Below, piece by piece: positions 11,301 through 31,408 of a DNA stretch of 64,000 bases; the stretch's first letter is position 1; every line of letters begins with the position of its first letter. Source of the stretch: Angiostrongylus vasorum (lineage: Eukaryota; Nematoda; Chromadorea; Rhabditida; Metastrongylidae); assembly GCA_018806985.1 (NCBI GenBank), contig JADANN010000174.1, forward strand, positions 2,058,001 through 2,122,000, written 5' to 3'. Made by a program: the position numbers and the translations under genes. The notes below the pieces were generated by a model. That model made no database searches. It worked only from the letters and a program-made list of their open reading frames with translations, and was not told the origin of the DNA.

Positions 11301-12380
11301 CGAGTCCAGGTAGTGGGTTGATGAGGTCTGGCGGAAGGTTATTCAGATGTTCAGATCTTACCCTATCCAGACCAAGCGTTGTTAGATTCTATAGCAACGA
11401 AACAACACGCCAGATTTCGGGAGGCAGAACTGGTAGGACAACATGTTCATCCTCTTTTATTTCAGATGAAGGTAGGAGAATGTGGCTATCGAAGAGTTAG
11501 AATTTATTTTACTGTGTTTAGCTTTTTGATACTCACGTATAGCTTGCTCAGCTGTGAACATGGGAGCTGGTTATATCACGGATAGCTTTCCAGTCTCTGC
11601 CAGAGTAGACATAAAGCTTATTTGTTGGAGGCGACTCCTAACCACCTCGCATACACTTCCCTGTCACTTAATTGCAGACTTTTGGTCGAATTGACTGGTA
11701 AAATACAATTCGTGTAAACGAGAACACCTACGTACGCATGCATGACTCTGTCCATGTAAATACGGAAGATAGGTGCCAAATTGGTGCTCACAAAAATGGA
11801 ATCCATCCCCTGGATCCATCTGCGTCTCAGGAAAACAAAGCTCGCTTTTGGTCCGCGATTAAACCCATATCTGCTATCTGGTGACGTGCGATGTTGCCTC
11901 ACGACTAAGCGGCTTGAGATCCCTTCACAAGGGAGATCCGTGGTCCTAAAGAACTGTACACCGATTAGTGCAATGTCTTTAAGAGATATTAGAGTGTTAG
12001 AGTTCAAATTCTTTCTCTTTATTGAAGTTAGCCGTTACCCGTAGTTGAGATTAAGAGGAATAAGGTATTTTGATCCTTTCGTACGCTTCTTGGAATAAAG
12101 AAGTGGCTCTCAATTTAGATCTTAAACCGGAACTACATTCGTGTTGCAGTGAAAAAAAACAAAACCTATTTTCCCAAGTTGTAAGCAAAATTAATAACCT
12201 TTGCTGACAACTTTTCTGTTTGCTATAAATATGAATGAATTCGCCTTTTCGCCCACGTGGCACCAGGCAGTAGGCAAATCCATAAAAAGAAGAACATCAG
12301 AGAACTGGGCTATCTTCTACTTAAAATCTAGTGCCAACGAGACCTTCTGGCTGGTCGTATTGTTATGGGAAAGATTGCAG
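11300..12380. other. Upstream region of alpha-tubulin
   Basis: Apart from short frames, nothing coding is recognised. The alpha-tubulin exon at 12381 begins at the codon after Met1, so a short upstream exon ending in ATG followed by GT must exist in or beyond this stretch. Several ATG-GT sites occur to the left (for example near 8.67 kb and 10.83 kb), but sequence alone does not choose between them. The 11.78-11.96 kb part looks like an old repeat but was not assigned to a family. Confidence 0.4.
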
Positions 12381-22471
<10,091 letters not shown>

Positions 22472-22806
22472 TGCGTAACAGGGATTCTACGAAGTACCCT
22501 TCTCAAGGAAAAAAATCGATCTCACAAACAATACATATTTAAACCACGAGTACTCAATGAGGCACACAAAAATGTATTCAAAACATTAAAACAAGGCGCT
22601 CGGATACCCATTAGGATAAATGACTCCTTTGCGAACTTAAGCTTAGTGGTCAACGAGAGTACGGAAATCGGAATAAGAGAAGGAATACTAGCAAAGGCCT
22701 AACTCTGCTAAAGGAAAGAAAACACTTGAGTGCATCAATCAGAAGAAATATATGAGTGGACGTTGTATGAGATCTGTCTCAGAGCCACGAAAATATTTGT
22801 TAAATA

Positions 22807-22945
22807 CTAGTTAAATGTTACTGGTTCGTCGAAACTGTCGTCACTTTGAATCGCTTCATCTGAATCCTCAATAGAAAACCTTTCATTTTCTGATTCTTCC
22901 AGTCCTTCGTAACACCTCATAAGAGATTCTTCAGCAACAGATTCC
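22807..22945 (-). CDS. Acidic 3'-terminal exon, probably of the RAD17-like gene
   Basis: On the minus strand a TTTTCAG acceptor is followed by a frame rich in Glu, Asp and Ser (YEGLEESENERFSIEDSDEA) that ends in TAG. It lies 340 nt beyond the end of alpha-tubulin on the opposite strand. RAD17 proteins end in acidic, Ser-rich tails, and the next gene upstream on this strand is the RAD17 homologue, so this is probably its last exon. The phase (one base completing a codon) does not match the last recognised RAD17 exon, which ends in phase 0, so at least one exon between 22.95 and 25.68 kb would still be missing. It could also belong to a different small gene. Confidence 0.4.
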
Positions 22946-23044
22946 CTGAAAACAATGGAATCGATAAATTGTGGAAGTGAGAAGTATAGAGACCAGCAGA
23001 CTTTAAAATCGACCATATTCACATTAATATTCGTATTCATACAG

Positions 23045-23195
23045 ATTTATCATATGAAATACAACCACAAAGATGCTGAGATAATTGCAAAACCCGGACC
23101 CCCAGGGCAGATTCAAACCCGCGATTACCCTTTGCGAGGGCTCACGTGCTACCCACTGCACCATTGATGCCCTTGTTTTGCATTTCTCCCAGATT
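23045..23195 (-). repeat. Partial family-D repeat
   Basis: 3' module and tRNA-like part only (GATGCTGAGATAATTGCAAA, CTACCCACTGCACCATTGA). Confidence 0.7.
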
Positions 23196-23559
23196 TATCG
23201 TAATTCCCCTAAATTTCAGATTATTAGACAAAAGCAGGTGCTCTTAATACGTCGGCAGAAAAATGAATGAAAAAACCTAAGTCGAATCACCAAAAGATAG
23301 AGTCTGAAAACTAGCGGAATCCTGCATATTTAAAAATGGAATTTTTGTAAACCACTGCTCTCCCGTCAAGTGCGATATGATGCATGCGAAATGTGGGCAA
23401 TGAGGGGAATCAGTGAGGAAGAATGAGAAAGAATTTGTTGTGAATCGGTTCGGGTTGGAATGTCAAACTGAGCGGTAAGCCAATTCCCGTTAAGCAAACG
23501 CCTCCTGCACAACTGGAACATCAGAGGCCTCTAACTTGTCAACGGTGTGACGGTCGAAG

Positions 23560-23975
23560 CATGTATCAAAGCCGTAATAGTACTGACCCTCCCAACGGTT
23601 TAGCGCCTCATCGTGGCTGGGAGGTGATCCTGGATAGCGGGCTGCGATGTGCAGCGCGGGGATTCATCCACACAACAGGGTCACCTAAACTGAGCAGGAG
23701 TTCGGCGTTTCCATTAGGAAGCCCAGTTAAGAGTAAACCAATACCAGGATCCATCACCGTTCTGGTGTCAAACTCGTCGTATGGTGGCGAATCTCGTTCT
23801 GATTCACAAGGGGTGGGAACTGCTTGTGGTGGTGACGACCTGGGGCAGACTTTGGTCACGCTGACCCCAGGACTCCAAAGAACCACAATAGCTGAACAAG
23901 AAAAATTCCGAAAAAGTGGAAATTATGCTGGGGCCCGCACAACCAGTGAACATGAGTCATCCAAGCATCCAAGTA
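23560..23975 (+). repeat. Family-C repeat
   Basis: This copy is in what I take as sense orientation. It begins CCTCCCAACGGTTTAGCGCC and ends with AAGCATCCAAGTAAGTAA. It lies within the probable last intron of hpr-17. Confidence 0.85.
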
Positions 23976-24769
23976 AGTAATAGTAATGACACAGGAATCG
24001 TAGAAAAGATGGCTCATAACCACTAATTGGTGTTCATGCAAGAACTAATCGCAATCTATAATTATGGCGAAGAGACTTCAACGACGTCAAAATAAAATGA
24101 CAATGGCGAATATTTTGCCTACTCCATAACCACAGAGAAATAGAGAATGTGAAGGCGAAAATATATACTGCTGAAGACTAGGTCTCGAATGTTTAGTGCA
24201 GATCTTAGAAATGACTAATAAAGATTGTGTTTAGTGATTAAGCAATGGCAGTTTTCCGGTGCTGGTCGAAAAAGTGACTAATCACAAGGAGTCAAGTAAA
24301 CCGCCCCCGATTTGCCTCTTCAGCCAACTAAATAACTATTCACTACCGTTGCGCGCCAAAAATGGCAGTAACTTCCTACCGCCTTAGAGAAACCAGCAGC
24401 ATCCATCATATTTTTTTCCCAATGATCTTCTTGAAAACAAATAACTAGGTCAGTAGTCGGTGTACAATGCGCTTGACAACCAACAGAACATAGTCACTGG
24501 CTCTTTCTCACCGGTCGCTATTGTTCGTATGAATGACATATTCGACCGATCTAATTTTCAACATCTCGGCATTTGCTGGAGCATCTTAGAATTTTCACTG
24601 TTGAGGTAGGCCAGAATTCAAAACCTACTTCTCAAACGTGTGAAATGGGATGGTTCTAATAACAAAAAAGCGTATCTGATTACGTTGACTGTAATTCGAT
24701 CCTGTCTACGTTGCGTTCAGGTCTCCAGGACAAAACGTTCGGCGTTATTCAACAATACAAGAGTGCGCC

Positions 24770-24975
24770 AAGCTCCCGATTTAACGTACATACGACTGAG
24801 TGCATTTTTAGTCCACAGAATGACCCTCAGTGGCCTACTGGGGTATCCAGTCGGTGTTTCTCTCCTACAAAAAGAGGTTTGGTATCAACATAGAGTGAAT
24901 GAATGGAAAACTTGCAGGGCGTGGTGCGCTGAATGGAACAAGCGACCGAAGTATCGAGCATGTACTCCACGGCAC
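24770..24975 (-). repeat. Possible diverged SINE-B copy
   Basis: ACTGAGTGCATTTTTAGTCC and AATGACCCTCAGTGGCCTAC follow the SINE-B order with many changes. Confidence 0.4.
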
Positions 24976-25686
24976 CCCCCAACCACTGTCCTTCACGGCC
25001 TCAGGCAAAAGAAAGGTCCCAGATCGAAGATATCAACAAGAAGCCACACGTTTATCATCTTCTTTACCATCGTGACCACTCTTCTAAACCCTTCGTAGCA
25101 GATTTTTATAACATCCGAAGATTTTTTTAATACGAAGAAAGGTTGAAAACGAAAGGAAAAAAAAGAAAGGGATGGGAAATCTTCTGTAAGGGCACAGATG
25201 ATTTTCATAACGCCCACTGCAACGAAACAGTCGACTGTAATAGTTTCGTTCTGCAACATTAACACAACCAATATTGGACATGAAATGATGTCGAGGAAGT
25301 AAATTCGCACACATTTTTAGTTTCTCTGTGAATCTAACTCTATGTCGAAAAACGTCTTTCATGGTATGGTTGTCCCTCACTACTTTGCTTAGCTTCTGGA
25401 ACGAATTTCCCCATGATCCATGAAGATCTTTAAGGATACTGGAAATCTAGTACCTTCCTTACCACTTTTTTAACCTTGAAAAATGATTAATCACACTTCA
25501 GAGAAAAACCAGCCTTCATTTTAAAACCACTAAAACAATTCAAGACATTCACCTCCTAAGTTGCCTTCTAAATTGCCTTAACTTTCATCGACATCCTATT
25601 CATAGATTCATTAACAGAGTAGTTTGAAAAGAAATGGACAAAGTAGCCGCAGAACTACATTAACTCCTTACATAAAACCTCCTTAC

Positions 25687-28600
25687 CTCAACTGTGCCAT
25701 ACGATATGATGGATCCGAAGCAATTCGTTGGTCCCACAATGCTCTTTCTGTACTCCATGAGAATGTCCAAGGTCTTGTAAGATAAGTAACTAGTCGGTAT
25801 TGACTTCCAGTTAATGATGGCTGGATCAAGGACAGGAAAGGAATATCGCTAAATCAATGACTACAAGTTTTCAAACGGAAATAGAGATAAAGTAACATTA
25901 ACACATTCGCTGCAATATCAGTTTCTCGAAAACTAGAGCAGTTGGGAACAACAGAACATGGATAATTTAAGGCAGAGACTTTCGGTGTAGAGCGCACTGA
26001 ACTCCATGCATTTCGTTTACGACTTTCTCATTACGTTTGCAATAAATCTATGGCTCCCCTAACACAGCAGCTCTAACCGACATGATCGGTGAAAAGCTGC
26101 ATCCTACACATTACAGTTTACAAACAAAATTACTGATGAGCGTCCTTTCGCTTCACTATGGCGATTGTGTTCCTTTCATAAGAATAGAGTAACCCAGAGA
26201 CTGCTGACAAATGAGAAAGTGTCGAGATGTCTCTGGACTGTGAAGGATTAAGCTCTCGCCGTTGAGGGATGCGCCATGCATTCGACCTCATTAAGCACCG
26301 TTTGAGGTGATTGACTACATATCTGGCCTTTACAATGACTCGCGGTGGTCTACCGATATATCGAGTCAATGCTGCTATCCTCTCAGACCAGTGTGCTTGG
26401 TGAACCTTGGGGACAAGGACCGACCCCATTTGTATTGCTGGGCGCCTCCGAACACTGCGCCACACGCGCCCTAGTTTCTGCAGTACAAATGCGAATACAC
26501 CAGTTCAGTGGGGATTCATTGTTTAGTGTGCAGATAGTGCAATAAAGAAAGTGTTGCTGCTGAGGATTGCAAAGCACATATTGAGCTCATGGGAAGAGGA
26601 GAAATAAGGCGTTGTGGAACGGACCTACCAAAACTGCACGTTTTCGCAGATTCACTCTGAGGTAACACATGTCTAAAGCTAATTATTTTCACCAAAATAT
26701 GAGTCACAGATCACTCATACCGCAGCGAATATGTTAAGATCTGTGAAAAGGCACATTACATCTCTGCATAACGTGTTCCAGAAAGCATTAACGGAGGCAT
26801 CACTTCGGTGATCTCCTTTTTTAGCTCACCACTCTTTTCAGCAAGCAGGCACCATTTAGGCCGGCTGTAGTGATAAAATCCTCGAGCAATTCTATTGGCT
26901 TCGTAGTTGTAGAACACAGTAGCACGAGCACATATCTAAGCAGAACACCATCACAACACGCTCTTGGTCGTTTGTTAACAGAAACAGACTCATTGAAGGG
27001 AACCAAGTATTCACCTGGGAAGAATAATCTTGCCCAAGAAAGCGATTTTTCCAACTATTTGACAAGGCATCGCTTACTGACATGGCATCGAAGGCTTTCT
27101 GAGTGGCGCTTATTGTACCCGAAAATTTAGGCTCGTGCTCATACAAGAACATCATAATCTTAAACATTACCATAAATATATTTAGAGTACTAGGAAAGGC
27201 CTAAGCTCTCTTCTTAGAAAAACACCAGTTCTACTTTTATAAGACCGTACTCTGAAAATTATCAACAGTTTGAATACAACCTCAAGAAGTCGCTTGGAAG
27301 AAAGTTGACTCACCGTATCTGCAGATGCTCTTGACATCTCGAGGATGTCATTTATCTCTCTAGTAGAAGGAGGACGTCGAAGTTCCTCTCGCACAGTACT
27401 TTCTATCCCAGAAATTCTCGGGTTATCATTTTGCCGTTTAGCATACAGCAGTGCACCCAGCATATGAAACAGCTGAAACGCTCAAGTTAAATGCAGAAAC
27501 TTGCCAGTCTTATAAAGTACACTACCCTATGTTCCTTAACGAATCCGTTGAACTGTGATGGCATGCCAATGAAAAACTCAGTACACAGTCTTTAGATGCT
27601 AAGTACACCGGTTTTTCCTACCTTTGTGAGTTGAACATTTGTTGCTTTAAAGTCCAACACCGAGCTAAAGCCATCACGTCCATGTATAACATTGGACAAC
27701 TCGAAATAGAAAGTGTTAATGACTACTACGTAAAAATCAACAAAAAATCGAAAAGGGGAGGGATAGCACAGTGGTGGTGATGCCGATCACCACGAGCACT
27801 CTGCTGGTTAGATATCACTCCGGGTTCACGAAGCCCCCCACCCCTCCGGGGTTGGGAAATTGGTTCCGGACTTTGCTGATAAAAGTCTACTCTCTGCAGT
27901 CTAAGTGGGAACGATCCAGCCTGGCTTTCTCAGGACTGCATTGAGAATCGATTCGACCAGCATTCCACGACACTCAAGATGAAATGAAAATAGTCAAGCA
28001 CAGGGTGAAACAACACGTAGAAGTTGGAAGACCTTCGTGGATAAAGTGTGCGAGGGAACGAGTCGAAGGCAAGAAGTGCCTGGATCCGAAGAGTAGGTGT
28101 GAAAGACGAGTCATATAAAGGCAAAAAATAATCGAAACAAAAAGCTTGTAGTAAAAAAAGCTAAGAAAAGTGCATACCTCATCATTGAATGTGGCTTCAA
28201 AGATGGGTGGTATGTGGAAATTTCCTCTGCTACAGACAAGAGAACACTGAATTATGTTGATTGCGCTACGAATATCTCCTTAAAAAATAAAAAAAGGGGG
28301 TTGAAACACCAACACTAAGAAGGATATCATGGAACCAGAACTAACTGAAAGAGGATAAGCCTGACTGACCGTTGGCAATTTTCTCGACGGCACGGTAATC
28401 CTGGGCGGAGAGCTGAAAAAGACACATGTAATTTTGGCATTACCACGAAGTTATAACCAAAAACCACAACAAAGGCAATATACTTAACCTTATTGCGAAA
28501 ACCCATTTGATCCACGGTTCGTCTCAAGCATTTTCGCATAAAAGTGGCTGCAACAGGATAGAATTCCACCTGGGTGATATTCATTGTGTTAATAAAATGC

Positions 28601-29615
28601 TTTGGAAATATCCGTTTTGGCGAGAAAAACCAAGAGGAATCTCTGGAAGTAAGGTCAAAGACGACGAAGTGTTTATTTGCAAGCAGGTAGGGATAAATAC
28701 TTCGTCGAAATTGACTGACATCTGAATACGCCGATAACGGCAATTCGTCTATGTGATACACCATCCCTTCCGTTTTCTTTCCAGATTTTTGACCCCTCCG
28801 ACGGACAGGAAGTGTGGAAGTTCGAAGGAAGCGTAACAAAGAGTTCATTTCGTTTTCCTCTCTCAGGTAACGATCTCCTCCATAGTCCGCAATCTCAAGG
28901 TTCATGGAATGTTCCCATTTCAGAACTTCAAGTTTCAGCGACTTAGCAGTCACGTCAATAGCTGCTGTCTTCCCTTGAAGGAGGAAAAAATGCACTTGTT
29001 CGACTTCTTGAAATAAGTCACAAGTCGCCGGAGACTATGACAGACTTACTCCACTCGCCCGTGAATCTACTAGGTCATAAGCGACACTTTGAGAAAATAT
29101 GATCAAACCTGAGCCCGATGGTCCAGTTATAAGTATTACCTTCCCACATGTACTACCAACAGATAGCAAGGCTTTCAGCTTATTCAGTTGTCTGGGATTA
29201 ACAGCAAGGTCGTCGAACTTTTTCGGAGCGGCGGCCACGAAGAACAGCTCGCTGACGTCGGGCGACGGCTTCGACCAGGCCTCTGCAGAAATGGAATAAA
29301 AAGCAATCACGTCTGGAAACCCTGTAGAGAGGCGTCAAGCTTTACCTGGTTCTGAATGGACGAATCGAGACAACAAACGAACTCACTTCTCTTGTTTACG
29401 ACTCTTTCCAGATTGCGGGTGTAGAATTTCGGATGATTCCGCTGACTGTAGAACGCCTCAGGCGTTTCCTTCAGATTCGGTTCGCCGTGAGTTCGCTGTG
29501 GAGGCAGAATGTTGGGAAACTTCTCTCCCTCTAGGATAATTTCGTCGTCGCTGTCATCGCCCACATCGAACACAGGTTTCTTCCTCTTTGGTAACTGCGA
29601 ATTGGAAAGCGTCAT
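25687..29615 (-). CDS. hpr-17: RAD17 / HPR-17 checkpoint clamp loader
   Basis: RAD17 replaces RFC1 in an RFC-like complex that loads the 9-1-1 clamp (HPR-9, MRT-2/RAD1, HUS-1) onto damaged DNA and so activates the ATR checkpoint in the nucleus. Exons on the minus strand: 29615-29387 (ATG just after ATTTAG, a likely trans-splice site), 29282-29109, 28973-28489, 28412-28370, 28278-28178, 27699-27622, 27472-27314, 27158-27015 and 25773-25687. All phases agree and they total 500 codons. Visible: Walker A ITGPSGSGKT, interrupted by an intron; Walker B MVYHIDELP; the RAD17 block QVEFYPVAATFMRKCLRR; sensor-like NGDIRSAINIIQ; and LFHMLGALLYAKR and DILMEYRKSIV in the C-terminal half. The N-terminus is acidic and basic and carries no clear domain. 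The 3' end is not closed here; see the acidic exon at 22.8-22.95 kb. An AAA+ RFC subunit is less likely, because the C-terminal blocks fit RAD17. Confidence 0.9.
26240..26473 (-). repeat. SINE-B copy with core deletion
   Basis: The reverse copy has head and tail, but most of the CCTCCGGGGTCGGC core is deleted. It lies in the hpr-17 intron 25774-27014. Confidence 0.8.
27755..28125 (+). repeat. SINE-A copy in an hpr-17 intron
   Basis: The most complete SINE-A copy. It has an A-box-like TAGCACAGTGGTGG, a B-box-like GGGTTCACGAAGC, the core CCTCCGGGGTTGGGAAATTG, and then the SINE-A tail (GATTCGACCAGCATTCC, AAGATGAAATGAAAATAG, GAAGACCTTCGTGGA). It lies antisense in the hpr-17 intron. Confidence 0.8.
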
Positions 29616-29705
29616 TCTAAATACGTAGATCTTACCGAACCAAAGTCGCGTATATTAATGCTTTTGACATTACGAAGTAAATTCTGTGCGAAATAATGAA
29701 TAAAC

Positions 29706-29984
29706 AAGGATAAAGATCTGGGCGTTGGTCACTCCCTGAGGGATGCGCCATGCATTCGACTTCATTAGACATCCTTGGATGTGACTGAATGCATATATGG
29801 CCTTTACAATGACTCCCGATGGCCTACCGATGTATCGAGCCAGTGCTGCTACCCTCCCAGAAAAGTCTGGTACCAATTCGCCGACCCCGGAGGGATGGAG
29901 GGCTTAGTGAGCCACGGGCGCGGGGACGGATGTTCCCATGTGTGTTGCAGGGCGCCTCCGACCACTACGCTATAGGCGCCCTTT
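29706..29984 (-). repeat. SINE-B copy upstream of hpr-17
   Basis: This is a nearly full copy lying between the hpr-17 start and the next gene upstream. On the minus strand it starts with a tRNA-like head (A-box-like TAGCGTAGTGG, B-box-like GGAACATCC, altered), then the CCTCCGGGGTCGGC core, and ends near a (TCCTTT)n-type tail at 29.70 kb. Confidence 0.85.
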
Positions 29985-30125
29985 CGAATTGCACCACAAA
30001 AAAGACTTTCGTATGGTAAGGTTCTAGCACAACCAGCCTCAAACCATTTTAAACAATAACTGAGTAAAAGATGACATCACTGCTATGTTTAACCATATCA
30101 GAGGTTAGGAAAGGGAATTTTCTAG

Positions 30126-30894
30126 TTACGGCCAGCGGAAATTGCTATGAAGTTCGCACTGGGTAGCCATCAATTCTATGTTTCCTGCAGAAAGCATAGA
30201 ACTCAAATTGGGAGGACGGCACAAAAGCAGCTCAGCAGGCGGATAGCTCCAGATCAGAACGTCTGAAGAAACTGTGCTGAAGTGAATGGCCCGGTGGTGA
30301 ACTTTCTCTGCTCCAATGCAGCAGCGATCGTTGGCCTTTTGCCAAGAGAATCTATGCGGCAAAAAATCACTTTTCTTGCAAATGGTGGTGTTGCGACCCA
30401 TCCCTGATTTGTTCTCTGGTTTACTTTCTTTTATTGGATAAGAAGTCGATGGTTGCAGAGTCGCAGGGATGTCGATGCTGCCCCGTGGCTCCGCTGTAGT
30501 TCGTGATTCGTGTGCTAGTGATAAGTCTTTCAAACACAGCACCGACGTCCCAAGACTGAAGGTAATGCGGACCATGAACGTGGCTGACACTGGCTCTTCG
30601 ATCTCGGTTAGCACTGATTTCCTGATCTATCTGAGTTTCTTTATTCCGTAAAGTGCAGTGATACTGAATCACTTTAGCTAGATCGTCTAACACCTGTGCG
30701 ACAACGTGACCTCTACAGGAGTCATACGACTCGAAAGTAGTGGTCGCTTTCAACTTTGGCCTAGCATATGTCATCTCTTTTTGAATTTTATCAATTTCAG
30801 TAAAAACTATTAGAAAACACCAATCTTCCTGTGTAGGATAAAAGTTCTCCTGTTTTACCAAGATTAAATGCTGTTGTTCTAGAGCCCACGACAT
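30126..30894 (-). CDS. Unidentified candidate gene, divergent from the zinc-finger gene
   Basis: Two long minus-strand frames overlap here. One starts with an ATG at 30894 and runs 157 codons; the other runs 162 codons from 30614 to 30126. Together they suggest one gene with an intron in the overlap (30.42-30.61 kb), but I could not find a splice pair that satisfies phase. The first frame contains TYARPKLKATTTFESYD and a helical, probably coiled stretch QVLDDLAKVIQYHCTLRNKE. The second ends in a stretch with SSDVLIWSYPPAELLLC. I do not recognise the family. The ATG at 30894 lies about 515 nt from the zinc-finger start on the other strand, so the two may share a promoter region. It is also possible that only the first frame is coding. 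Confidence 0.35.
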
Positions 30895-31408
30895 ATAGTT
30901 CCCCTAACTTTTTTTGCTTCAAGTCTCAAAATTCAAACATAAAAGCAAACGGACAGGCAGGATTTAGTCTCTCAGGACACGATGGTGTTACCAAATGTAT
31001 CGTTCACGTTTGCAGCTGTCACTCTTGCTTTGGGAATTTCAGAACTTGCAAATTTTGCTTTCACTTTTCTGAAAACCTTGCTTCTAAGCATGATTAAACT
31101 TCGAAGGACACTGTAGAATAATTATGTATACGACTAGTTCGATAGAGCAGAGTCCCTTTCATGGATCTATAAAATCCCGAACTCCGCAAGTACTTTACTG
31201 GTCGACCATTTATCACTAGCTGCCTAGAAATCAGTTTCGTCGCGAAAGTGTTAAGCGGTAAAACGTTCTACAGGGATAAAGAAACAAATTCTTTTCGTGA
31301 GGTATCCGTGTGATGACAGTTTGCCATAGTGTATTGCCCTCATCTATTCTTTACAGGAAAAGTTTTTAGACGACATTACCAACTTGTCGAAACCAGGTTT
31401 CAGTCGTT

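Larger units (their letters stand above)
22946..25686. other. Probable intron(s) of the RAD17-like gene
   Basis: This stretch holds a partial family-D copy (about 23.05-23.19 kb, -), a full family-C copy (23.56-23.97 kb, -) and a diverged SINE-B-like stretch near 24.77-24.97 kb (-). Minus-strand frames at 25.08-25.38 kb are open but not recognisable. No other gene is seen. Confidence 0.4.

Noticed and set aside
12201..12380. In-frame ATG at 12201 as start of alpha-tubulin
   Set aside because: It would add 60 unrelated residues before Arg2; the TTGCAG acceptor at 12380 explains the upstream frame as intron.
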